From Melampsora larici-populina 98AG31 (lineage: Eukaryota; Basidiomycota; Pucciniomycetes; Pucciniales; Melampsoraceae): DNA of 64,000 nucleotides. Each line of letters begins with the position of its first letter. Positions within the stretch are counted from its first letter, which is position 1. Positions 34,091 to 44,886 of the stretch are shown here, piece by piece. The stretch covers positions 532,286 through 596,285 of the forward strand of contig NW_006768780.1 in assembly GCF_000204055.1 (NCBI RefSeq), given 5' to 3'. The position numbers and the translations under genes are program-made. The notes under the pieces were generated by a model that was not told where the DNA came from, made no database searches, and saw only the letters and a program-made list of their open reading frames with translations.

Positions 34091-35536
34091 CTAGGTGTAT
34101 GTTGAATCCAGTTCGCCAACACGAATATTAGAGAATTGAACAAATGCCTCTGGATTTTTAAGTTCAAAGTCTGTCGCATTACTATCTGCACGTGTGCAAG
34201 GACCACGACTTATGCCCGGCTTTTTCGGATCAACATCAGGAGGAAAGGCGCCATCAAACCACAACATGTTATCGTCACCTTTATCATCCCATAAACTCAT
34301 TACTAATACCATTCCACGATCTAAACTATCACTTAAATGCTTGAGACCACCCATGTCGGTAAATTTGTCTGGCCCACCAAAGACTTTTGCTGATTCACTA
34401 CAAAACTCATTTGTAATCGAATTAAAGGATTTTAATTTCGGATACCCACCGTGAGCGTTTTCAATGATTTTACCACCTTGAACATATAGTCTTCTAACCT
34501 CCGATAATTCACCTTTTGCGTCTGTGATGAATTGTGTGACAACCTTGAATGGCGATGCTGAATCAACAGTTTTCCCTGGTCCAAAAAAGTCCGGTGAACC
34601 TATTCTATAAGGATTGAATTCGCAACCGTTTCTATCGCATATACCTTCCGGACCTTGTTCGCATTCTTTACCGGTACAGATCTTCTGACCAGAAGCCGCA
34701 CATGAATGTGCGTTCATTACTTGAGCAAAAGCATTTGTTCCTATGAGACTCATGTGATTACAACAAGCTCCTTTGGGGATTGCACCTTTGCGTTTAAGCT
34801 CAAGATTGATCTACATATATCAAAAGCAAAAATAAAAAAACTTTAGCTGTGAATTCGAATTTTTGACATTCATAAACAGAAAACAAACCTCAGTTCCGAT
34901 GAACGCAAGATCTGCAGGACATGCAGACGAACAATAACCCGTTCCGGAGAAGGATCCAGGTTGAGCAGTATTCATGAATGATTGGTTTTTCGATCCTCCA
35001 TCTTCAGACATCTCAGTCAAGTAGAACTGCCCATTTACTGCGCAACCTATACGAGAAACATCGACATCGACAGAGATTTCTTTTCCTTTCAACTTATGAA
35101 TCACATAACGTCCATTATCATCTAAAAGGTAAATTCTTGAGCCTATACTGACTGCCTTCGTTTCCTTATTTTCTACGACTAATTTCAAACTAACACTAGA
35201 ATCGTCCGGATTCGAAACACCCGCGAATTCAGAATAATCGGAAACTCCATCTGTTACACAATTCTTCAAGCATTCGACTTCGTTTGGACATAATTCTGGG
35301 TCCCAACTTCCCTTTACGAGACAAGGTTTACTTGGATCTTCTTTAGAATGAAATTTCCGATACGTTGCGTCTAATGTAACGGATGCCTTGATTTTCACAC
35401 AGCCTTTAGCCTTCGTACAGCTCTCGAAGTTTAATCGTGGGTGACGCTCTTTAAGAGCAGTATCAGCTTGACTGGTAACATGAATGAGGGCTGCGGTAGC
35501 TATGGAGATCAAGAGCGAGAGATTCAAAAGTGGCAT
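34091..35536 (-). CDS. GH7-fold pseudoenzyme (catalytic residues lost)
   Basis: Exons 35536-34889 and 34810-34091 give 455 residues with a signal peptide (MPLLNLSLLISIATAALI).  The fold markers are kept: G-T-G-Y-C-S-S-A-C-P, F-G-P-G-K-T, M-S-L-W-D-D and the Cys pattern. At the catalytic motif, where the paralogues read E-M-D-x-x-E, this copy reads H235-M-S237-L-I-G240, so nucleophile, assisting Asp and acid/base are all replaced. The frame is intact with conserved splicing, so it looks maintained and not decayed. Glycan binding or a decoy role is inference; loss of GH7 hydrolysis follows from the family mechanism. Confidence 0.9.
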
Positions 35537-35715
35537 GTTGTGTGTTCAAGATGATTCAAAAATACGGATGGATAGCGTGATGAGATCTACGGATTACGAT
35601 GGGAAAGACAGATTATATATGATGAGAAAAACAGATTGCCTGCTAGAGTGCACCAGTGCTAGATTGATATGAGAATGATGACAGAGCGATCAACATCCTG
35701 ATCAGCTCTTGAGGC

Positions 35716-35722
35716 TTTTATA
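35716..35722 (-). promoter_or_regulatory. Putative TATA box of the GH7 pseudoenzyme gene
   Basis: TATAAAA on the minus strand about 180 bp upstream of ATG 35536. Confidence 0.35.
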
Positions 35723-35832
35723 CTTTACGCGGCGAGTTGAAGTGAAGAATATCTTGTTTCTATAGCCACTGACCGATCAACTGATTGACTTCGTGCGCAC
35801 TTAACTTCGAGCCTCATCAATCGGCGTCGCCA

Positions 35833-36633
35833 TAAGCTTAACTAAGCCCCTCTAGCGCGTTCGCCGCGCCCTCGCAGAGGGGCTTATATCGGACTCGCGT
35901 TTCATGGCGGGAGAGCTCCAGAAATTAAGTGCCTTTATGTACTTTTCTGGAGCTCTCCTCAATTCCTCACCGTAGGATTTCTCAAGGTTCAGGTATGTTC
36001 TCCTTCATGAGGAGCTACACAACCTCGTACCACTTTCATCAACAACTGAGAGCTGTGACGCTTTCAGGAAACGTTGCGCAAATGGTTTCTTACGTCCTCC
36101 TGTAACAGCCTAAGCATGCCAGTACAGGCCTGTACTGGCCTTCACCGAGATTTGGATGTTTGGTCCTTCGCCGAAACTGCCGCCGAAATGGATAAAAGCT
36201 AAAACCCTTAAGATATTCATCAAAACCCTTGGATATCGAGGGACACTTATCCCGGTGGCGCGAGGTCCTTTATTGTTTTTACGAAGACGAAACCCTTGTG
36301 GTGTTTTGTCAAGAAATTGGTAGTTTCCGACGAAGCTGCCATTTCAGCCTCCTGGTCTGAAATAGCCAGCTACACATTGCAACAAACTGGAAATCCGTTT
36401 TGAATACCCTTACTTCCAACAAATCTTGCTGAAAGTGGTACGAGGTTGTGTAGCTTCTCATGAAGCTACACATATCTGAACCTTGAGAAATCCCACAATG
36501 AGTATTTGAGGAGAGCTCCAGAAAAGTACATAAAGGTACTTAATTTCTGGAGCTCTCCCGCCATGAAACGCGAGTCCCATTTAAGCCCCTCTCTCGACTA
36601 CTTGCTCGTCCAAGAGGGGCTTAGTTAAGCTTA
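35833..36633. mobile_element. 801-bp foldback MULE-like element
   Basis: The ends are perfect inverted TAAGCTTAACTAAGCCCCTC, and inverted similarity continues about 220 bp inward on both sides with nested hairpins (GGAGAGCTCCAGAAA arms). A 9-bp target duplication GCGTCGCCA sits at 35824-35832 and 36634-36642, typical of Mutator-like elements. It has no coding capacity. Confidence 0.88.
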
Positions 36634-36828
36634 GCGTCGCCACAAGTTCTAGAGTTGAAAGGTAACCAAGCCGTGTCAGATACGACATCAACTGATAGGG
36701 CTTAGTTCTGCTCATTGGTGGGAGCCGGTGGGAGCATGCTCTGGGAAAGCATGGAAACATTAGGGCATCTCAAGTTCAAATTTTCCACTTGTCGTTTCAC
36801 ACTTGGACCCTGTTCGTATTTTTCTTTT

Positions 36829-36996
36829 ACTACCTTTGCTAAAAAGCTTGCCCGGTTCGATCGCGAACAAGAGACAAGAGAGGTTGAATTTGGCCGCAGC
36901 CTGCTGCGAGGCCGCTGCGCAACTCGTCAAGATCCCAAATTTGGCCAATCACAAATTCTGAAAGAGATCGACTTCACCCGTGGATCTCTGACTTTG
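36829..36996. repeat. Left arm of a 168-bp inverted repeat
   Basis: About 95% identical in inverted orientation to 37614-37781, about 620 bp away. It is likely a second foldback element whose outer ends I cannot fix. Confidence 0.8.
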
Positions 36997-37613
36997 GGAT
37001 ATGTTGAGATCAAGCATAAAGCACAAATATCTACCTCATCATGCTGAATTCGTGCTCACACTTCTATGCGATTTCTATTGCGCTGCGGGTACTATGGAGA
37101 CTAGCTTTAATCAGGACTACAGGAAGCAATTGTAGTCGAACGGCTTGATTCAGTGTGAGCTGATAATGTTAGTGCTCTTGCCAGCATGGGATCAAGGCCG
37201 ATCGACTGGACTTTTTTGCTGAAACTTCGAAATGAAATCAAGGCATCTTTGACATGTGTCAGTACAATCGTCATCCTATGGTGACCTCATTTGAGCTCTT
37301 GACTGAGCAAGAAGAACAAAAGATTTTCAAAAAAAAGGTGCTGTCCTTTTTTGACTTGTACTTTTCATCTCATGAAGCCAAAACAAAAAAGCACAAAAGC
37401 CTATGAAGGCTTGAACGCACTACTACCGGTTGAGTCGACAGCGTGACCATAACCACTACTTCAAACCATTACACCAGGAGTGCTATGGAACACAACGGCG
37501 ATTTCCATTCTCGATAGCACCTAATCAGAGCTGCACTTGACTGTATGGCTGATCTTGACATATCAAGCTCCAGATATGCTGTGAATATCATCATAATGTG
37601 TCTCAGAGTTGGT

Positions 37614-37781
37614 TGAAGTCAGAGATCCACAGGTGCAGTCGATCTCTTAGAATTTGTGATCTGCCAAATTTGGGATCTTGACGAGTTGCGCAGCGGCCTC
37701 GCAGCAGGCTGCGGCCAAATTCAACCTCTCTTGTCTCTTGTTCGCGATCAAACCGGGCAAGCTTTTTAGCAAAGGTAGTAC
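37614..37781. repeat. Right arm of a 168-bp inverted repeat
   Basis: Partner of 36829-36996. The open frames spanning both arms (36715-37047 and 37603-37908) are the same sequence read twice and are not genes. Confidence 0.8.
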
Positions 37782-38011
37782 CAGCTCCAAGTGATCGAAC
37801 CGAACAGAGGGTTTTGGCCTCTGAGCTCCGGTTAAGAGCATCTCCTATCGTCTCGGTAAGTGGCCTCGGTACGGTATATTTAACCGTACCGAGCGTCAAA
37901 ATCCCCAATCATGTCAAAAATACTGCTCAGTACCTACTGAATTGGTGAAAAATCTGTAGAGGTCAAGTAAATTAACTGGACCTCTACCGATTCGGTATCT
38001 GCGGGGAAACC

Positions 38012-38061
38012 TAACTTAACTAAGTCCCCCCCGGACACTAGGAGGGGACTTAGTTAAGTTA
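38012..38061. mobile_element. 50-bp hairpin element with 11-bp target duplication
   Basis: 18-bp perfect inverted repeats TAACTTAACTAAGTCCCC / GGGGACTTAGTTAAGTTA separated by a 14-nt loop, flanked by GCGGGGAAACC at 38001-38011 and 38062-38072. The termini resemble those of the 801-bp MULE-like element. Confidence 0.88.
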
Positions 38062-38102
38062 GCGGGGAAACCATCGTTCTCACCAGTTGGTACTGTACCG
38101 AG

Positions 38103-38540
38103 AGGACCCAGGAATGCTCTTGTAGAGGTTGGTGTCGTAAATTCCGACCTTGATTCTGCGAGGTTTTTGGGTGATAGACACACTCGCCGACACTTCTACA
38201 AGGGCTACAGTAGCTCAAAAGATGCGCCTAGACGAGAGCTTTCGAATGAGCCTATTTTCAACCCTGTAGTACCCCTTTTCGCTGAGATATTGCAATGTAA
38301 CAGTCAAAAATCGAAGGTCGGAATGGGGCCTTGGGGACCCAAAAAAAAATCGCGCCTTTGCGATTTACGCCGCAGTGAGCAAAGCGGTGCGGCTCTAACC
38401 TATATTTCTGGATAGCCCTCACCCATGCGCATCTTTTGAGGTGCTTTGCAGCCTGAGGCGAGCATTGGTGTGCAGTATAGAGCCCAAAAACCCAAAATCG
38501 GGTTTCGACACCAACCTCTACAGGAGCATTCCTGGGTCCT
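38103..38540. mobile_element. 438-bp hAT-like MITE
   Basis: 17-bp perfect inverted repeats AGGACCCAGGAATGCTC, with further TGTAGAGGTTGGTGTCG similarity inward, flanked by 8-bp duplications GTACCGAG (38095-38102 and 38541-38548). It is non-coding and nested in older TIR-like sequence. Confidence 0.85.
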
Positions 38541-39101
38541 GTACCGAGGCCCTTTTTTTCAACGATAGTGGATTTCCACAGTTCTGTACCAATTGATACT
38601 GTATCAAACAACTACATACTGAAAATTTACTGAAAATTTATTCGAACAAGGATCCCACTATTTTCCGCCCTCGGATCAGTATCCGGAGCCCCCTGTCGGA
38701 CCGGACCTAGGGCGATGAGCCAATTCAGAGCCCCTTTCTATAAAGGAGGGCTCCTGTCAGGGCTCCGCTTCTTTGAAAGGGGCTCCTCATTCATTCATGC
38801 AATTTGGGTTCACGGCTTCTCCCTCTCATGTTTTCGTTCAATTGTTCGCTTACGCTTAGTTTAGCATGCAGACTCAATCTAATGCACAAGCACAAGTCAT
38901 TGATGTGGGCGCATAATCAATAATCATAGCATAGCATATAGATTGAACAAAGAAACATGTTTCGTAGCATACAAATGTTAAGAACGGACAACATAGGTAG
39001 GGCATAAGCATACATAAGATTAAGTACAAAAAGACAACAGCGAGGTACAAACGAAGGACTAGAACGGTTGAGAATGAAAAAAAAAACAGTGTTGAAGCAG
39101 T

Positions 39102-40266
39102 CTAAGTGCACCTAGTACCTTGATTTACCCACCAACCCATCTGCACTGTATACTTTTTAACCCAAGCAGGTATCTGTGAGTGTACAATTGATGCTGAGAC
39201 GCTGTGGTTGAAAACCTCAGGAAAAGGAATCAAACGAGCCCCAAATCCCAAACTGACCCAATGATTCCCATTGACAAAGGCCAGGATTATCGGATCGTTG
39301 TCGTTTGGAGGGGTGCGATAAGGGAAAAAGGAGAATGAATAGACTTCGCGAGGATCCAAAGAGATGACAGGACACTTGTAAGCACTTGCGATTACATAGC
39401 CAAGGTAAGGCATGCACATCCAAAACTCCTGAGTACATTTTGATCCCTGGGATTGAAGTCAAACAAGCAGATCCTGTATGATTTCGGAGGAGTAAGGTTT
39501 GCTTTGAACAGAAAAACGAGTGGTGCGGCGTGGCTTGTTACTTCCTGGTGTGGTTATCAATTGTTCGTGAGCGACCATGTTAAAGGAGAGCTCCTCACGT
39601 AATTGATGGCGAATTAACGCATAAGCATTTTCGGTGTTAATGTGGAGTGCTTGAGCAATGGCATCGTAACCGCAATTGCCATAAGGTGGTGGATTGTACA
39701 CAGATTCAATGAATGGCACAACCACCAGAGGTAGTTGACCCATCACCAATTCGTCCGAATGGGCCTTCAATGAGTTCAGTTGTTTCACGAGGTTGACATC
39801 GTGGGGCAAAGCCGCAGCACTGGATTGGGACAAGGCAGTTGTTGATGTTGATGGTTCTTTTTGTGGATGGTTCGCTGTTGGTCCAATAGGTCTGGAATCT
39901 TCTGGCATAGGAAAGACCGCCACACCAAACTCACGGCTTGCTTCCAAAGTCGCCTGAACTTGAGGATCACTTCGTTCGAGGTTCATATCTTCAGCAATTA
40001 AGCACAGAGTGATTTCTGGGAGTAGGACTTGTCGAAGGAAATGATCCGGAGTGAGGGGGGCAGCTTTTGACGAGTCAAGGTGATGTGGTGATGATGGATC
40101 CCGGATGAATGTCCCCTCCAGGGTTCTTATAATGATATCGTAACCTTCATATCCATAACTGTCAAGAAAATTCATTAGCCATTAGCACTGATATGAGAAA
40201 AAAAAGTTGTAGATAGACGCACTATCCAGGTTGCTCGACCTCAAAGTCAACAAGCTGAGCTGCCAT
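39102..40266 (-). CDS. OTU-type cysteine protease domain, C-terminal part of MULE protein
   Basis: Three exons, 40266-40223, 40158-39465 and 39428-39102, give 354 residues without stops. The OTU-like catalytic region reads P-Y-G-N-C-G-Y-D-A-I-A (Cys), and a later N-G-N-H-W-V-S-L supplies a candidate His. The usual Asp before Gly-Asn-Cys is Tyr. OTU proteins cleave ubiquitin linkages. The ATG at 40266 lies eight codons downstream of, and in frame with, a TGA at 40290-40288 that ends the transposase frame, so this was probably one fusion gene. Its substrate is unknown. Confidence 0.65.
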
Positions 40267-40287
40267 CTTTTGATTGCGATTTTGACT

Positions 40288-43200
40288 TCATTTGCCCTTC
40301 TTCATGGCCACGTCAAAGTAATGAGATGGCTCACTTCTGTTGACTATATTAGTCAAAAGCTGAGTGTGTCTGTTGATACGACTGAGTAAGAAAGATATAG
40401 AAGGTTAGCACAAGCACTACTTAGATAACCAGATTGATTGATATTACTTACATTTGCAAACCATCGAAGTCAATGATGGTTGGCCATCCTTGGGCAACCC
40501 CTAAAGGAATGGTGTTGCACTCCGCCTGATGTAGATGACAAAAGTCAGCAGTCTGGGTGAACTGCAATATTGTAAACACCAAAAACAAACATATGAGATC
40601 AACAGTAACCATGTAAATCAAAGAGATAGACTTGTACTAACCGGCAAAGACATAGCCCCTGGGCGTCCAATACCTTTGCGGATGTTCGGCATTGCCAAAA
40701 GGGTGGCCTTCAACTCGAGCAGTTTACTAGAAGGGTTGGCGGGTAGCGGATCGTCGCAAAACGGGCACAGGGCTTCATCTGGTACGTCCTCATCTTCATC
40801 TTTGAAAGAATCAGAGGATTCACTCGATTCACTCATATCAACATCTGAATCAACTTCATGTTCGCATTCGGCTTCTGACTCGTCTTGAGATGCTAAGTTA
40901 TCTTCAATAATTTGCACGTCTGGTAACACTCGTGAGATTTTCAAAGGTAAGTCTTCTTGAATTGTATCTTGAGTTGTTTGCGTTGCACGGTGAGGACACT
41001 TGGTGATTCGGTGGTTGGGGGACCTACAACCACTGCATTTGTTGACTCGTTTGCTCTTGATTGTCTCGTCTATCTCTTGTTTGGACTTCCATCGGCCTTG
41101 AGGTCCTTCTTGTGAGGCTGCAGTTAATTTCGAAACACTGGCACGAGGACGGCCTCGAGTATCAGTCTTGATTTCGGCATTTACAATAGGAACTAGCGAA
41201 TAGCAACTGGTTTCTAAAAGAATCATTTCACTGAAAACTTTGCAAAGGGCGTGTTCGGGCAACTCCAAAAATTGAGCGAACTTTGAACGGGCAGCTGTAA
41301 GTAGACCTTCTTGAGTTTCAGGAGGTACTTCCATAATTAATTTCCACTGGAAATCAATGAGTTCGGGTGAAAGGTAGTCCGTGGTGTCTTGTGCCGCCGC
41401 AATTTCATGTGAGCAAGGAATGCCCCAAGACCCTCAAAAAGTATGAGTACAAGGTTTTTGGATTAAATCAGGCAGCAAGTCGTACTGAGCCTTGAGCTTC
41501 TTCAGTGCGAAATGAGAGACTTTGCCATGCAGTTCATTGAAGAAAGCAGGCATACCTTGAAGTTTTTTAGTCATCTCAATGCCTACCAAAATCGAAATTT
41601 CATTCATCTGGTGCTCTTCATAGCGTTTGAAGGATTTGAAGCACGTGAGGAAGTCACCGTTTCGACCGTCCAAGAATCTTTTTGCTCGGTAATGACAGCC
41701 CTCGACGCGAGAGGTCAAAGAGTTGCCATAGTGTGGCGATGAAGAAGTAAACAAAGTAACAAATTTTTCCGTCCGGTGTAGCCATGTACTTTGAAGATAA
41801 TCAAATACATGATGATCCTTGGCGGTCTTAGTGACAGCCTCAAGATTGGTGTCGTAATTGGTTTGGGTGCTAGATGCAATAAACGTGTTCCAGAGTTTCA
41901 TGAAGTCCGTCCATTCGGTTTCGGAAAACTTTGATTTGCAATTTTTAGCTACGTTGATGTTGATGTGCCACACACAAAGTATGTGTGTAGCATCTGGAAA
42001 AACATTTGCGATAGCGTTAAATAGAGCCGGTTCAGCATCTTTGGCAAAGGTTTGTGGTAATTGAACGGTGGTTGTGTTGTCCTCATTTTGATAAATAACG
42101 TCCTTGAGTTGGGTCAAGGCCCACTCATACTCAGCTGTCACCTCGCTTTTGAGGAAGCACATAGCGACAGTAAAACTCCTGTTAGTGTTAGTTGTACCGA
42201 CTATATGTAACAAAGGGAGGTTGAAGCAATTGGTTTTGTAGGTACAATCCAGGCTGAGTACAGTGGAGAAACGCCGAGCCAGACAAATAGCTGTTGGGCT
42301 GGCAAAAAAAAGTTCGATGAGCCCATTGACTCTCGGTTATCAGGTCAAAGAGTCCTTGGATTGGAGATTGCCCGTTAAGCCAGGTGTCTCTGGGCGTGAC
42401 CTGACATTATGAATGTCTCGTACTAAAGGCTGAGACCCTGGCTCGACTTTGATTAATTGACGAATTTGGTTTGCACGGCAACCGATAGAAGAAAGAAGAG
42501 ATATCTTCTCAAGGGTGGCAGGATTGAATCGCCGGTATAGAGAGAGGTTGTGGGGTTGATTGAATGGTGGATGATTGTGGTGGAGTTTCATCACCTTCTT
42601 CGTATTGTGGGTCACAATCCATTGGTCTGCTCTTGAATTGTAGTTAAGAGACAACTCGAATTTGCATCCGGTCTTCTTGGTGGAGGATGTACGTTTCTTG
42701 GCTACTGATTTAGCTGCTGTTTTTGTTTTGTAACCGAGAGAGCAACCCAAATAAACTCGAATCGTTTGGTGATGCTTCGTTTTGTGGCTCTTGATAGCCA
42801 ACCCGTAGCCTTGATATCGAGCTACAGCATTCATGTACTTCAAGCCATTCTCCATTTCATTGAACTCCTTTCCGATGATTGGAGGTCTAAGTGTACAAAC
42901 GGGAATAGCACCTGAAATCAAAGTGTGTAACGGTTCATTAGAAACAGTAACAAACGAACTTCAGAAGAATTGAAATACATAAACTACATACCAATAGCGG
43001 GCCAGTCTGCGTCGCGTTCGTCATCAAATGTGTGTTGGTCAAGATCTGCTCCAGCCATGATTACGTCCTCTATGACGTGGTTGCTAACACTAGGAGATGG
43101 AGTTGCTTCGGCCGACTGAGTTGGAACAGAAAGAACAGATGGACTGGGATCTTCGATAGTCAAAGTTTCCTTGGGAATAGTCACAGTTAATGAAGCCGAA

Positions 43201-43793
43201 GTCTGAACGCCACTATTTGCGGAATCTGAGTTTGAATGATGCTGGGACAGGGTGTGTTGGTAATGAGGTTGATGTTGTAAATTTGTATCAACCGGGTTTC
43301 CGTACAACGAGCTGGATGGGTTTGGGTTATAAGTCGAGTGTGGCCAAGGGGAGGGCATTCCTGTTGGTTCAGAAGGAGGAATATACGAAAGAGATTGATG
43401 ATACTGTTGTTGGAAAGGGTAAGTGAATGGATGATGAGGATTCATTGGGGTAGCGTAACCCGTATGATAGGTTCCGTTGTGCCAAGGTGGTGGCATAACG
43501 AGATAGGCGGAATATGATTGAAGTGGATTACTAGGGGGGTGTTGAGGTACAAATGGAATAGGAACGGGATGTTGTGTGAAAGGATGATGAGGATGAGGCT
43601 CAAAAGTATTAGTGTGGGGAGGATGTGGTGGATGAGGTTCAAAAGCATTAGTGTGGGAAGGATGTGGTGCGAGTTGATGGTGCTGAGTAGAATTAGTGGT
43701 GTATGGGGTATGTTGATGTTGACTCGGGGTGAGGGTTTGTACTTGCATTGATTCCGAGGGCATGGGAAGTGGAAGTGGGGTTGGGGTGGACAT
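40288..43793 (-). pseudogene. MULE transposase (FAR1-type DNA binding, MULE domain, SWIM-like, zinc knuckle), broken
   Basis: In order: a Pro/His-rich N-terminus from ATG 43793; an intron near 42990-42915; a FAR1-like DNA-binding domain (G-C-K-F-E-L-S, H-N-H-P); and the MULE core with S-L-D-C-T-Y-K-T-N (first Asp), F-A-K-D-A-E-P-A-L (second Asp), C-V-W-H-I-N and S-R-V-E-G (Glu). It continues through a SWIM-like stretch (G-I-P-C-S-H-E) and a zinc knuckle C-S-G-C-R-S-P-N-H-R-I-T-K-C. Defects: frame changes near 42395 and 42325, an in-frame TGA near 41434 and a TGA at 40290-40288. It is probably inactive unless some are assembly errors. Confidence 0.8.
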
Positions 43794-43805
43794 GGTGCTG
43801 ATCAC

Positions 43806-44886
43806 GGTTGTCTCGAACCTTTTTTAACTCAATGCGTGATTAAGGTATGAGGGCAAAGTATGTGGGGAAGTATGTGAATGTAAGATTGAGTGGGAAGTAC
43901 AAATTGGTTGGTGCAGTAGAATGTGATGAACTAGAAGGACAAAGAAGATGAGGGAGGGAAGAAGGTTCATGGGAGGCCGGTGTTATGAGGAAGGTGACTG
44001 AATCAGGTCAAGGTCTGGGCTCACATTGATTGTAGAGCCCCTCTTTCCTCTTTCGGAAAGTTTGATGCAGGGTTTGTCGCCCTTTTGGTTGGAATAGGGC
44101 GAAATGATGTTAAAGAGGGGCTTTGATTTGATGATCTGATACGTAAGGAGCCCCTAATGTGCCCCTGAGGTCCGACTCACCAACATTTTAGTACAAAACA
44201 TTTGGGTTGTGTTGGGTTCCTTGGGTAATGCCCCAAAATAAGGGGGCTCCGGATCATTGCTGAAGGGGCGGAAAATAGTGGGATCCTTCGAACAATAGGA
44301 GATGCTCTTAGCGAACAGCGGCTTGTGCTAAGCTTACAGCCAATGTAAGAACTATCAGCAGTTTTTTGAAAAGATGTGTCGTCACAGGATTTTACTCTGA
44401 AAGTCCAAAACTCAAAATTTTTCGACTTTTAGACGGAAGTGTATTGTCTATCCTTATGATTGGACGAATAGTTCTGCATTTCCTCTTCCTAACGTTTTCC
44501 ATCTCTCTCTTTACGGCTATTCATTTTTCAAAATGATTACCGGAAACCATCCTCTTATTGCAACAACATCATCTCATAAGATGTCTTTCCCCTTATTTCA
44601 ATCGATCAATTCTTCACCTCCTCACGTTATAAACCCACCACCGTCATTTCTACATATCCCAGCCAGATCTAACATCACAATTCACAATTTATCGAACGAA
44701 TCTATCTTCACACTTTCTATATCATTCTTCAATACTTTGTTTTACCAAATACAAGATCTCCATTCTACATCTGCTGATTCTTGTTCGTTTTCTTCTTGAT
44801 CTTTCAATCGATTTAGATTCTTGTTTGTTTTCTTCTTGATCTTTCCGTTGATCTGATGTTATATTTTGTTTTTGATAGTTTTCAAT
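43806..44886. other. MULE flank and promoter-like DNA
   Basis: Contains the right terminal region of the MULE and then AT-rich DNA before the next reading frame. The frame at 44533-44799 is Ser/His-rich and unsupported. Sequence at about 44361-44455 resembles 55196-55290 at low identity, suggesting an old dispersed repeat. Confidence 0.5.

Larger units (their letters stand above)
38641..44292 (-). mobile_element. Mutator-like element carrying transposase-OTU gene
   Basis: Inverted repeats of about 50 bp (38641-38690 against 44243-44292, with TTCGAA and GGATCCCACTATTTTCCGCC) enclose a minus-strand MULE transposase frame continuing into an OTU domain. AAGAGCATCTCC-type sequence further out, at 37839 and 44300-44312, may be the true termini, the left one displaced by nested insertions. 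I could not find a target duplication. Confidence 0.7.
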
